Source: Amaranthus tricolor (lineage: Eukaryota > Streptophyta > Magnoliopsida > Caryophyllales > Amaranthaceae). Taken from it: a DNA stretch of 64,000 nt. The notes under the pieces were generated by a model. That model searched no databases, was not told the origin of the DNA, and was given only the letters and a program-made list of their open reading frames with translations. Position numbers and translations under genes: made by a program. The DNA is taken from positions 191,501 through 255,500 of the forward strand of contig NC_080060.1 in assembly GCF_026212465.1 (NCBI RefSeq), given 5' to 3'. This document shows, piece after piece, positions 39,050 to 50,279 of this stretch (positions are counted from its first letter, which is position 1; every line of letters starts with the position of its first letter).

Positions 39050-39674
39050 CAGGGATGGTCATGGGGCGGGTCTGGAGCGGGTCTGGCCAGACCCGGACCC
39101 GGACCCGAACTCTTTTATTTTTTTGGATCCAGACCCTAAGTGTCCAAAATTTTCAGACTCGGACCCGAAATCTACGGATCTGGCGGGTTTAGGGTCATTA
39201 ATGGGTCTTATACAAAACCTCTTTGATTTGTCAAAATTGAACCTTTTTCGAGTCTTTTTGTATTTTTATATCACAATCAAAAAAATTCTTAGTATTCAGA
39301 ATAATTATCAAGTAAATAAAAAAACAAATAATCAATGAAGCTTACTTACTTTAGTGATAGAAGAAGTATTATTCATTCATACTAATATTTTGTTCCAAGA
39401 AGTATTATGCATCAATTTCAGAATGATTTTTTTCATAATATTAGAATTAAGAAATCATAAATTCAAAATATAAAATTTAAAAGTTTAGGGTCCGGGTTCG
39501 GGTCTTCACCTTAGGACCCGAAGACCCGGACCCGGATCCATCAGATTTTTTTTGATTCGGACCCGAATTCATCAGATTTTTTTGGATCCAGATCCGATGG
39601 GTCTCAAAAATTAAGATCCAAATCCTTAAAAAAGGGGCGAGTCCAACAGGATGCTGGACCCATGACCATCCCTA
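39050..39674. mobile_element. Non-autonomous hAT-type element (625 bp)
   Basis: Flanked by a perfect 8-bp duplication AATGTGAC (39042-39049, 39675-39682). TIRs: CAGGGATGGTCATGGG on the left, TAGGGATGGTCATGGG as complement on the right. Subterminal regions are dense in GGGTCTGG/GACCCGGACCC repeats. No transposase. Typical of plant hAT MITEs. Confidence 0.9.
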
Positions 39675-39682
39675 AATGTGAC

Positions 39683-41345
39683 TAAGAAGCTATGCTTCTG
39701 TATTCACTCAACTTTTTCTTTTACATGAAACCTCCTTTTCTTCTTTTGATCTCATGTCTTTTAACTTTGTTATTTTATGATAAATTAATTCATCCACAGA
39801 TAAGGATTCAAAACATATGGCATTTTATACATATTCTCGTATTCTTCTTTTACATTTTACTTTGATCTTTTCTTTTTGTTATGATCTTATAAATTTCAAT
39901 TACTTTATAATAAAATGGAAATATAGAAAGGAGGTAAAAAAATGAATTAGTTTGTTAGATTAATATATAACAAAAGAAATATACAAAGGATAAGACTTTA
40001 TAATGTGGCCTGGCATGCATATTTCTGCCTTTTATTTAATTAGTGTCTAACTATTTATGCATATATAATATAGGATATAATTTCCATCAAAAGAAAGAAA
40101 CATGTTTTTATGACTAAAGTTTTTAGAAACTATGTTATATATATCATTGGAGTTTAAAATGAGTTTTGTATGAACATAATATACTGGATATGATGATGAT
40201 GATGGAGTTTAAAATGAGTTAAAATCATTGATTATTTCTTTGTAACATTTATTTACTACAATTACATTTTAAAATTTGGGAAGCGTAAAGATAATTTATC
40301 AAGAATATTATGTAAAAAGAAAGATAGTCTTTTATTTTTTGTTTAAATTGTGTAATTACATATTTTTACAATATTAATTTGTTATAATTTTTTAATATTT
40401 ATAATTTAAGATATAAACAATCAATACAAGAAAGGAACGGAGTACTTATATTTTGATCCATGGGACAAAAAGAGTACCTTATTATTTACTAGTAGATTAT
40501 TTGTATCCATATCTTAATAAAGTGTGGTGACATACTAACATGAATGGAAAATGAGTTACTATAATAATAAAATTATAAAATAAAAAAAAATAAATTAAAA
40601 TAATAAAATTCTTATCCTATCTTACTACATAAAGATGAGTTGTTAACCTTACAAATAACTGTTATTTATTAAGATTTTCTCAAAAGTAGGAATCAGCTGC
40701 TTCTCATTCATAGATGGATCAGACTAATGAAGACATGATCACAGCCGTCAAATATATACGAAGTTATTGAGGTAAGAGAGTAGGATTCATTATTGTAAGA
40801 GTAGACAAGACTAATGATATTTGAAAGGGACTCAAAAGTGGGACCGAAAAAATTGTCATATACCGTGGACGCTTCTTTGAACACCGCAGTTTTTGGTATC
40901 TGAGACGACATCATATATCTATCATTATTACATCGTTTAATTTCATCACATCATCTCATTCGTTTGATTGTATTTAGGAATACTTCTAAAAAATAGGGCT
41001 CATTATTTAATTTCCCTTAATTGAATTAACTACTAGAAGTACTCAATATGAGATGCAATTAAACTTGAGAAATTCTTGATCCATTTTAATAGAAAATGCA
41101 TCTTTTGAAAAACTTATTATTATTATTATTATTATTTTAAATTGTCGAGTTGGACTAGAAATAAAAATGATAAATAAGAATCTAACTCAAGACGTCATCT
41201 ATATATAAAAAACAATGTTTAACTTTTACTGAAACAAGTTGTCATCCTCGAATAAAAAAACTTTATTAACTCAAGTTTTGCTAAATAATATACAACAAGT
41301 GCATAAAAATAATGTGATAATAATGTTAAATTAAAAATACTAGTA
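39683..41345. other. Intergenic, no gene seen; MITE fragment
   Basis: A Stowaway right-end fragment (GAACGGAGTA) closes at about 40444. The rest is AT-rich with no recognised gene. Confidence 0.5.
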
Positions 41346-42382
41346 CTTTCTTTGTTTTTAAAAATATTTGTATATGAAAGCGCAAGCTTCAAAGAGGTTC
41401 AACAAAGAAAAACAAATGAAAAATATAATGCAAAATGAGAACACAAGTGTTTATGAGGTATCTTGAATACCTCCCCCTCAAATGTAGTTTATTATAATGA
41501 ATTCAACAATTACAAGTATAATAAACTCCCTTATCTTGAGAACAATCTCTCAAGATCACAAATACTAGAGCAAAGTAAGAACACTCTCAAGTTTCTAACA
41601 ATGCAATAGCCCTCTCAACAATATGTGTGTTTGTGGTGTGTGTTACTATGGGTGATGAATCCTATTTATAAGCAAGGCATTCATCACCCTTAGTATTCCC
41701 TCATAAATCACCATAAACCACAATTAACATCCAATTTACTATGACAATAAACATTACAATAAACAATAGAAGTAATGCACCACATAATTGCATAGCCATT
41801 TCACATTCTGACGAAAACAGAATCCAATGTAGCCTTCTGAACTTCCGCTCGACCCGAGCCACTACCTCGCTCGGTCGAGCGAGCTTCCAGAGAAGCTACT
41901 GACCTGATCTGCACATCTTGCTCGACAAGTTGCTCGACCGAGCCACCCCCGCTCGACCGGTCGAGCGAGCCCTTACTCGATCGAGCGGCTGGTCGAGCCA
42001 CACACAGCCTGTTCCTCTTCTTGTTGCTTCGATCAAACAACTCTCATTAACCGTTCCAAACCTTAAACCACCCATATTCGACACATCTTTATCGACCCTC
42101 TCTAAAGTACAAGACAAAGCATGTTCGACTATATGTTTAAAGTTAACGTCATCACTAAGATTATTGGCACTTGCTTTAACAGTATACAATTTCTAGTTTA
42201 TTTTATATATTGGGGTTAATGTATAAAAAAATATAGTCAAGAGAATCTTTATTATACCGTTTAGATAATACATATATATTTTCATAATATCAATTTTTTA
42301 TAATTTTTAATTATAAATAGTTTAAGATATAGATGATTAGAATTATATATTAATTATGTAAAAAGAAATTAAATGTAACAAG
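41346..42382. mobile_element. Diverged Stowaway-like MITE interrupted by a solo LTR
   Basis: The left part CTTTCTTTGTTTTTAAAAAT (after TA at 41344-41345) and the right part, with the degraded core ATATAGTCAAGAGAATC, TATCAATTTTTTATAATTTT and TTTAAGATATAGATGATTAG, read as one MITE once 41375-42181 is taken out. Confidence 0.45.
41375..42181 (-). mobile_element. Solo LTR (copia-like), 807 bp
   Basis: TG...CA ends with a perfect 5-bp duplication GTATA (41370-41374, 42182-42186) and no internal coding region. The minus strand is the likely sense strand: it begins TGTTAAAGCAAGTGCC and has a TATA box (TTATAAATAGG at about 41665). A GC-richer block at 41845-42000 carries many GCTCGAC/GTCGAGC words, including a 16-bp perfect palindrome at 41951-41966. 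A solo LTR results from recombination between the two LTRs of a full element. Confidence 0.85.
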
Positions 42383-42446
42383 TATGTAAGCATGTTGTAA
42401 TTGTTAACCCCGAGGGCGGGGACGGGGACAGGGACGAGGCCCGGGC

Positions 42447-42654
42447 TGAAGAAAATAGATAATGCAATGAAGAAAATAAAATGCTGGAATTGGGTTTTTT
42501 CATCTGTTTTCATATTCATTTGATATGACTTGTAGCTACATTTATACACAAGATTAGCTACTAAACTTGGAAAGAATAATAAGAATAATTACATCAATAT
42601 TATGATTCCCAAACTTATGTTATTAGAATATTTGATCTATTCTACTTTCCTACA
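42447..42654 (-). repeat. 3' LTR of copia element 4
   Basis: 208 bp, TGAAGAAAATAG...CCTACA on plus. Confidence 0.92.
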
Positions 42655-42661
42655 CTCCCCC

Positions 42662-44100
42662 TCAAGTTAGGTCGTAGTGTTCGCCGAGACCTAACTTGCA
42701 TATAGCATCATTAAATGCTTCGGATGCTACTGCCTTGGTGAGAGTATCTGATAGCTGATCTTTTGACCAGACAAATGGAAGACTAATGATCCCCTTTTCG
42801 AGTTTTTCCTTCATAAAGTGCCCGTCAATTTCCACATGTTTAGTGCGATCATGTTGAACTGGATTTTCCGAGATGCTAATAGCTGCTTTGTTATCACAGT
42901 AAAGTTCACACGCCCCCTTTTGTGGGAAGTTTAGTTCCCCTAGTAGTTTCCTGATCCACAAGACTTCAGCGATTCCCCAAAATTCAGCCTCAACACTTGA
43001 AAGAGCTAATACTTTTTGTTTCTTACTTTTCTATGTGACAAGATTTCCCCCTACTAGAGTAAAATATCTTGAAGTCGATTTTCTGTCATCTCTATCATCT
43101 GCCCAATCTGCATTTGTATAGGCTAGGAGGTCGAGATTTTCATTTTTCCCAAAGAGAAGTCCTCTACCGCTGGTACCCTTAAGATACCTTGGAATCCGCA
43201 TTACAGTCGTCATGTGTTGTATATGGGGCATGTGCATAAATCTGCTTACCACACCAACTACATAGGCAATATCAGGTCTTGTGTGTGAGAGGTAAATAAG
43301 TTTCCCTACCATCCTCCTATAGCGATCTTTATCTGCCAATTTTTCCCCCTGAATTATCTGGAGTCCATGATTCTCTATGATAGATGTCTCTGCTGGCTTA
43401 CAATCAAGCATGGCGGTCTCTGCCAGGAGATCTAGGATGTACTTTCGTTAACTAATGAAGATCCCCTTATGTAATCGTAGAACTTCAATGCCAAGAAAGT
43501 ACTTTAGATTTTCCAAATCTTTCATCTCAAACTCACATGATAATTTTCTCTTCAAAACTCAAATCTCCTTTACATCATAACCAGTAATAACCATATCATC
43601 TACATAAATAATCAAACAAATGATCCGGTCGCTTTCCTTCCTGAGGAACATAGTGTGATCAGAGTTACTCTGTTTATACACGAATTTCTTCATAGCAGAA
43701 GTGAACCTTCCAAACCATGCTCGTGGAGACTGTTTTAGACCATACAAGCCTTTCTGAGTTTGCATCCTTCTTTTGGAGTGTAGTCTTCTGAGAATCCTGG
43801 GGGAGCTTTCATATAAACCTCCTCTTCGAGTTCACCATGCAAGAAGGCATTTTTCACATCGAATTGGTAGAGCGGCCAAACTTTATTTGCTGCTATTGAG
43901 AACAGAACCCGAATTGTATCGATCTTAGCCACTGGAGAAAAAGTTTCAAAATAATCTACTCCATGTGTCTGAGTGTATCCTTTAGCTACTAGCCGAGCCT
44001 TGTTACGTTCAATGGTTCCATCTGCATGATACTTGATCGAGAACACCCATTTGCACCCTACTAGTTTCTTTCCTTTAGGTAGCTAACACTTTTCTTGCGT
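42662..44100 (-). pseudogene. Copia RT-RNase H of element 4, frameshifted
   Basis: Pieces in order on the minus strand: RT ([38 protein letters not shown]; 44046-43735), catalytic YVDDMVITGYD (43765-43559), an RNase H region (RPDIAYVVGVVSRFMHMPH, NADWADDRDDRKSTSRYF; 43411-43031), and the end CDNKAAISISENPVQHDRTK with QLSDTLTKAVASEAF, closing at a normal stop at 42662. Breaks between pieces are frameshifts or stops. Confidence 0.82.
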
Positions 44101-44144
44101 CTCATTTTTCTTAAGAGCTGATATTTCTTCCTGCATTGCCTTTT

Positions 44145-45924
44145 TCACTTCAGATTCCTGAGAGTCTCTTCAACATTCTTAGGCAAAATGTTAGAGTAAA
44201 GAGAAGTATTAAAGGCCATAGCTATATGAAAAAGAATTTCATTACTTTCTCTACTCACTGGATATCTCGATCTTTGTGCCTCAAATTCCGGGTCATATCT
44301 CTTCGGTGGTATTCCCCTTGTGTTTCTAGGCGGTAACTCATACCTGTTTTGTATCTCAACATTGGGCATATCAATATCATTAAGCACATCGTTAGACAAT
44401 AACACATCATCAGTTGGCACTGTACCGGGCATATCATCAAAGAATAGTTTAGGTGTTACCTCTAGCTCCCTAGGATGCTCATCAGATAGGACTGGAGTAA
44501 TTTGAGGAGAAGATACTATGTGGTCAGTAGCAGTGTCAGCGGTGTTACCTACTTGCTCTAGAGGGTCCATCCTTGCTGGATATGTCAGCCAGCTTAGGTC
44601 ATCACCAACACTCTCCCCCTGAGGACCAACTTGGGAAAAATAGTAGGACTCTTCAAAGAATTCACAATCCATGGTGGTATACAACTTATTATGAACTGGG
44701 TCAAAGCACTGATACCCTTTCTGAGTAACCCCATAACCCACAAAGACACATTTAACAGCCCGAGGTTTAAGTTTGTTTCCATCCCGTTTGAAGAGATGAA
44801 CATAGACAACACACCCAAAAACACGAGAAGGTAAAGAGTGGGAGGAAGGAATAGGGGTATGAGTTTGGAGGGTATATGGAGGGGTTTGGAAGTTCAGAGT
44901 TTTTGTGGGAAGAAGATTCGTCAAGTAAGTGGAAGTAGCAATGGCTTCTGGCCAAAAATAAGGGGGAACATGTGATTCAAACAGAAGGGCTCTGATAATT
45001 TCTAGAAGGATACGATTTTTTTTTTCAACAACCTTGTTTTGTTGGGGGGTATCAAGACAAGTGGTTTGGTGAATTAGGCCATGGTCTGAAACACATTTTT
45101 TTCATGTTTAAGTGAACATATTCACCCCCATTGTCAGATCGAAGGATTTGTGGTTGGGTTTGAAATTGCGTGAGAATCATATGATAAAATATGACAAACA
45201 CATCAAAAACTTCAGACTTGTGTTTCAAAAAATAAACCCAACTAGTTCGAGTACAATCATCCACAAACATGATATAGTACTCGAAATCATGTGTATTACA
45301 AGTGGGAGCAGGATCCCAAACATCAAAATGTATTAAAATAAAAGGTTTAAGACTATGAGCTGAACTAGGGGCATATGAGTGTTTATGACTTTTGGCTAAA
45401 ACACACGATTCACAATTTAAAGAGGTATTGCAATTAGAAAGAGAAGGAAAGAGACGTTTTAAGTACTCTAAAGAAGGATGACCTAGACGTCAGTGCCACA
45501 TCCATAATTAATGATCAGGAGACCCATGAGCAAGCGAAGTGTGACCTTTTGGAAATGCCTCGTCCACATAGTATAGGCCTCCTTTCTTAATACCACGCCC
45601 AATGATTGTCCCGGTCTGAGCATCCTGCACAATACACCCATCAAAGGTCATGAGAACAGTACAATTAAGGTATTTAGTCAATTGACTAACAGATAACAAT
45701 TTATGGGATAGACTAGAAATTAAAAGACAATTTTTTAAACGAAGAGAAGGAGAAATATCAACACTTCCAACCCGATCCACACTGACACATTCACCTTTTG
45801 TAGTTTGTATATGAGTACGAGAAGTAGAAACAATGGATAAAAGATCAGACGGATCAAAAGTCATACTATCCGTTGCCCCCACAATCGAAAATCCAAACGT
45901 GGTTTTATGAGTGAGTAAACCCAC
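44145..45924 (-). pseudogene. Copia protease-integrase of element 4, frameshifted
   Basis: Protease GATDSMTFDPSDLL lies at 45880-45840. An extra G in a G-run just upstream changes the frame (VGATDS instead of DCGATDS). Integrase follows: FVDDCTRTSWVYFLKHKSEV and LRSDNGGEYV (45270-45052), then, after breaks, SLPSRVFGCVVYVHLFKRDG and CVFVGYGVTQKGYQC (44924-44145), the link to RT. Confidence 0.8.
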
Positions 45925-45993
45925 ACCCTTTAAATAAGACGTGGGTGCGTGGGAAACCGGGTGGGTTTGTGGATTTTTAGGAGTACTAGTGGC

Positions 45994-47419
45994 TAGGGCT
46001 ACACACGGTCCGGTCTGGTCTGGTTTGACAGAAAAATCAGACCAGACCAGAAATTCCGGTCTGGAAATTTTTCAGACCAGACCAGACCAGTCAAAAGACC
46101 GGACCAGACCGTTCTAGAACGGTCTGGTCTGGTCTGGTCTGCGGTTTTTTTTTTTTGTATTTTTTTAATTGAGTGAGAATCTAAGATAAACGATAATCTG
46201 TAGACAAAATACATTTTCTTGCATTTTCATCGCAAACTATAAAAGGTTCATCCATCGACATTGCAAACTACAATTGATCATCAACAATCTATTTAGTCTA
46301 CAAAGACTAAAATATCAACCAATATCAACAACATATATTATCAACCTTAATTAATGAGGATAGTTTCTTGCATTTTCTTGCATAATACAGCAGCAGCAAC
46401 ATATTAACATTCAACATATCAAATGATTAATACCAACATATTAACATTCAACATTCAACATAATTAACAATTTAACATTCAGAAATGTAGATTGTGATTT
46501 TGGGTTGATTGTGATTTGTGATTGTTTAGTTTGTGTTATAAAAGAAAGCTAGAAACATTTCTTCATTGTTAAACACATTCTTGCTTCTGATTTTTCAAGT
46601 GCAAATTGTGAAGGTGTAAAACTGTGTGAAAAGTAGAGAAGATGAGTTTTGGAACAAGTCCAGGAAATGTAGCTGTCCACCATGGAAGCTGCACTGCTAA
46701 AGTTATTGAAAAGAGGGTGAAAATTGCAGAATTGGTTTTAAGGGTTTTGATATTTGGGCTTTATGTTCTTGCTGCTTCTCTTATTGGGTTTGATTCTGAA
46801 GTTAATGTCATCTTCTCCATCACAAAAAAGACTAAGTTCATTGATATGAAAGATTCTACACTTGAAAAATCAAAACAGAAGGCTAAATTCTCCAGTAAAA
46901 CAGAAGGCTTGAAAAAACCCTAAAAAATCAAGCAATATACTTACATTACGAGATTCTACACTTGATTCCGTGGTGAATGCTGAGATTCTACACTCGAAGA
47001 AGCACAGAAGCACTGTCGATACTCGATTGTCAATGGGTTGAAGGCGAGGAGGCAGGCGATTATCAGAGAAGCCAGGAGCACAGAAGCCTCGAAGAAGGAA
47101 TGAGAGAGAAGGCGAGGAAGTCTGAAATGGAGATGGAGATTGGAGTGGAGGCAGCCAGGAATTTCAGATTAGGAATTCATGAAATGAGTACTGACTTACT
47201 GAGTAGTTGCCCAACCCTAATGCCTAATCCCCTAAAATTTGATTTTAAAACGGTTTTACGGTCCGGTTTGGTTTTAAAATTTTAAAACCGGGACCGGACC
47301 GTAAACCGTTTAAAAAAAAAACCAGACCAGACCATTTAGACCGTAGACCAAACCAAATATTTAAATTACGGTTTGGTCCGGTTTGGTCTACGGTTTAGAC
47401 CAAACCATGTTCAGCCCTA
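45994..47419. mobile_element. hAT-type transposon carrying a captured host gene fragment (Pack-type)
   Basis: Inserted in element 4 with a perfect 8-bp duplication CTAGTGGC (45986-45993, 47420-47427). Ends TAGGGCT and AGCCCTA. Subterminal arrays of GGTCTGGTCTGG/CCAGACCAGACC on the left and GGTTTGGTCTA/TAGACCAAACC on the right. 1426 bp. No transposase was recognised. The interior contains the CASP-like fragment at 46642-46923 with what looks like its 5' leader, and a second 102-codon ORF (46977-47285) of unknown nature. Family inferred from duplication length and ends. Confidence 0.88.
46642..46923 (+). pseudogene. CASP-like protein (CASPL2B-type) fragment captured by the hAT element
   Basis: Translation starts MSFGTSPGNVAVHHGS, then KVIEKRVKIAELVLRVLIFG, a hydrophobic first membrane segment, FDSEVNVIFSITKKTKF and DMK. 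This matches the N-terminal cytoplasmic part, first transmembrane helix and first loop of CASP-like proteins of the 2B type (about residues 1-70 of roughly 200). CASPLs are four-helix membrane proteins related to the Casparian-strip scaffold CASPs. Homology stops after DMK, close to where I would expect the first intron; a lysine-rich tail unrelated to CASPs then runs to a stop. The three other helices are missing. About 100 bp upstream reads like a 5' leader. Expression is possible but unproven. Confidence 0.8.
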
Positions 47420-47985
47420 CTAGTGGCCTCCATATAAAATACTTTGGAATTTCTCTCTCCTCTCAAAAAATCAGTTTCTTTTTTTTATGGTTTATGCTTT
47501 CTCTCTCTACTCCTTTATTCTTCACTAAAATACTGCCATTGTTAATGCTTCTCTCCTCTCCCTACTGCCTTGACACTATTTTTAAAGGGCAGGCCGTGCC
47601 ACAGGTTCGGATTTTCGAGTCCTTGGTGGCGGCCTGCTCATGATTGAACGAGAGTAATTTTTCCTTCGCCGGATAAATAGGAAGAAAGCAAAGGCTAACT
47701 TCGATTTGGCTGACTTTGATTTTTTCTTTTTCACTGTATATGCTAGATCTGGTTTTGTGAAGTTGGGTGGGTTTCCCAACTCCGGTCAGGTAGTTCATCG
47801 GAAAAAAAATTCCGGGATTAGAGACACTTTTGTTGGTGTTTAACTGCTCAAGTTGCAACAAAGGTGTGGGTGAAGACAACCGGATTTTTATTTCCATTTT
47901 AGGTAAGTTATTTTGGGTAGATAATGAAAATCGATAAGGTGAACCGGTTATAGGTCGTCAGAAAACAACATCGACACTGATACCA

Positions 47986-48193
47986 TAAAGAAAATAGATA
48001 ATGCAATAAAGAAAATAAATAATGCGGAAATTGGGTTTTTTCTTGTGTCTTTCATATTCATTTGACATGATTGGTAGGTACATTTATACACAAGATTAGC
48101 TACTAAATTAGGAAAGAATAATAAGAATAATTACATCAATATTATGATTCCTAAACCTATGTTACTAAAATATTTTTATTCTACTTTCGTACA
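47986..48193 (-). repeat. 5' LTR of copia element 4
   Basis: 208 bp; plus-strand start is TA instead of TG. Followed by duplication CGGGC. Confidence 0.92.
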
Positions 48194-48470
48194 CGGGCCA
48201 TATCCAGTTATCCAGCAGCATCACCTTTTTGTTCCTTCATATTCACGATGAAACCCACTCAATACTCCCCACTTTTTCTCTATTACTTCTCTCTTATTAT
48301 CTTCAAAACTAACTTTCTCTCTCTATTCCTTCTTCTTCTTCTTTGTATTATATCTCTCTCTGTAGTATGCAATGTGCAAATTAATTAATCTCTCTCTGGA
48401 TCCATAAATAAGCTAGCTAACCAGTCTCCATTAATTCAATTCATAATCCATTATCCATAATCCGTTAATC
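48194..48470 (+). promoter_or_regulatory. Dof gene proximal promoter / 5' leader, truncated by copia element 4
   Basis: Only 277 bp of non-transposon sequence precede the Dof ATG. It is CT-rich (TTCTCTATTACTTCTCTC, TCTCTCTCTGTAG), as in many plant 5' leaders, with a TATA-like TATTATATC at about 48346. Upstream regulatory DNA now lies beyond the 5.7-kb insertion. Confidence 0.45.
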
Positions 48471-48529
48471 ATGGCGCATACTTCTCTACAAGTTTGCATG
48501 GATTCTTCTGATTGGCTTCAGGTATATTA

Positions 48530-48599
<70 letters not shown>

Positions 48600-50279
48600 T
48601 CTGCCATTAATGCCAATGTGAACCGCCTCCACCACCTCCACCTAGCTCATACATACCGTCGTCTTTCTCATTGTCTTCTAATTAAACTTCTATTTGCTGC
48701 TTCTTTTAATAATAATTAAATTATTATTATTATTTATTATTAATATTAATATTCTAGGATAATGATGATGTAATCATGCATGTGGTTGCCTGGTTGGTGT
48801 ATTTCTTAATGGACAATAATTTACATTATTATTTGGCAATCATGTTAATAAATTAAGTTAATTATGACCTACCTACATAAGTATCCCTGTTATCATGAGA
48901 ATTATCAAGCCTCCATCCATGACTCAACGACTCATTTGTTTAAAACCTGGATAACATATAACACCTAAAAATGGTTCCTATAATTTTTGTTATCAAGAGT
49001 GTAGTAATGTAGCTCACATATTTAGCTAAGCTTGTCCATTAGGCAGCTGCTGATGATTTAGCGATTGGGCGTGATTAAATGGCGATCCTCACCGTAGTTA
49101 TTTTTTAAATTGATTATCTACACACTCATAGTGTTCAACCAACTCTGATCATTTGTATCCTGAATTTGTCACAACCTTTCATTTTATTTATTATATTTTT
49201 CATTTATGTACTTAATTGTATTTTAAGTTAAAATGCAGCAATTTGAATGAAATTGATTGTTAAATATTTTATATGAATTGAAGATTAAATTGATCTAAAA
49301 TTAAATTATTCAGGGTACAATGTCGGAGGAAATATCAACAGGGTTAGATTCATTATTATCCTCACCGTCAGGAGGAACTACAAGCGACTGTATGTTAGCA
49401 GCACCATGTTCGTCCAGGACGGTACCGCCATTAATGGAAAGAAGGTTAAGGCCACCCCATTACCAAAACCTAAAATGTCCAAGGTGTGATTCAAGTCACA
49501 CCAAATTCTGCTACTATAACAACTATAGTTTATCACAGCCTAGGTACTTTTGCAAGACTTGTAGAAGGTACTGGACTAAAGGAGGAACCCTAAGGAACAT
49601 TCCAGTTGGTGGAGGTTGTAGAAAGAACAAAAAGTCGAGCTCAAAGAAGTCCAATAATGAACCACAAAACCAACCCATTTACGTCCAAAACGGGCCTATT
49701 ACGGGTCTTGGATCCCCTTTTACTTCTAATAACCCTATTGATGTTCATCCATTATCATTCCCTTATGAAGTTCAATTTCCTCCTCATCTTGCAAACCTAA
49801 TTGGCGCACAAATCGGGCTTGGAGGAGGAACTTTCATGCAGGCTGGAGGGATGATTAGACCAATTGATTTCATGGATAGTAAGTATGAAGGTACCGGTTT
49901 TGTTGGAGGAAATAGAGGGCATGATTTCATGGGAAATGGTAATACTAATAATGGAAGTGAACATGTTCGTTTTTTAGGTGGAATTGGAGCTGGTTATAAT
50001 ACTGCTAATTTTGGCACTATTTATTCTTCTAATTCCCCATTTGGATTGGCATCTACTAATAATATTCATGATTATGAAAATTCAGGAATTAGCGTTATGG
50101 ATGAGAGGCTATTGCTCCCATATGATGGTAACAATCATGATCATCATGAAAGTGGAGTAGATGTGAAGCCTAACCCTAAGCTTTTATCCCTTGAATGGCG
50201 GCAAGACCAAGGTACCGGTTGTGCTACTACTTATCACAATGTTGAGAAGAACACATCTTTTGAGTACGACTGGTCTTAA
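48471..50279 (+). CDS. Dof zinc-finger transcription factor, DOF5.6/HCA2-like
   Basis: Two exons: 48471-48521 (17 codons, [17 protein letters not shown]) and 49314-50279, split by a 792-bp GT-AG intron; total 338 residues. The first-exon peptide closely resembles that of Arabidopsis DOF5.6 (HCA2), which places it in that vascular group. The Dof domain spans about residues 70-122: CPRC...CKTC with C-X2-C-X21-C-X2-C (C72, C75, then [15 protein letters not shown]), [20 protein letters not shown] and a basic NKKSSSKK tail. It binds AAAG cores in DNA. The rest is Gly/Asn-rich and low-complexity, as usual for the family. Dof proteins of this group promote cambium and phloem cell divisions. The intron holds a 73-bp (ATT)n repeat. 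The short first exon shows the second-exon ATG at 49320 is not the true start. Confidence 0.95.
48527..48599. repeat. (ATT)n microsatellite in the Dof intron
   Basis: Continuous ATT repeat starting about 5 bp after the splice donor. Confidence 0.95.

Larger units (their letters stand above)
42447..48193 (-). mobile_element. Ty1/copia LTR retrotransposon (element 4), old, split by a hAT-type element
   Basis: LTRs of 208 bp at 42447-42654 and 47986-48193. Target duplication CGGGC at 42442-42446 and 48194-48198. The primer site TGGTATCAGTGTCG (minus) is slightly altered; the purine tract AGGGGGAG abuts the 3' LTR. The LTRs differ at roughly a tenth of positions and one has TA instead of TG, so it is old. 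The interior has protease to RNase H with frameshifts; no recognisable gag lies between leader and protease. A hAT-type element occupies 45994-47419. Confidence 0.93.

Noticed and set aside
46999..47285. 102-codon ORF (46977-47285) inside the hAT element as a second captured gene
   Set aside because: No family recognised; low-complexity Glu/Arg composition. May be native hAT sequence.
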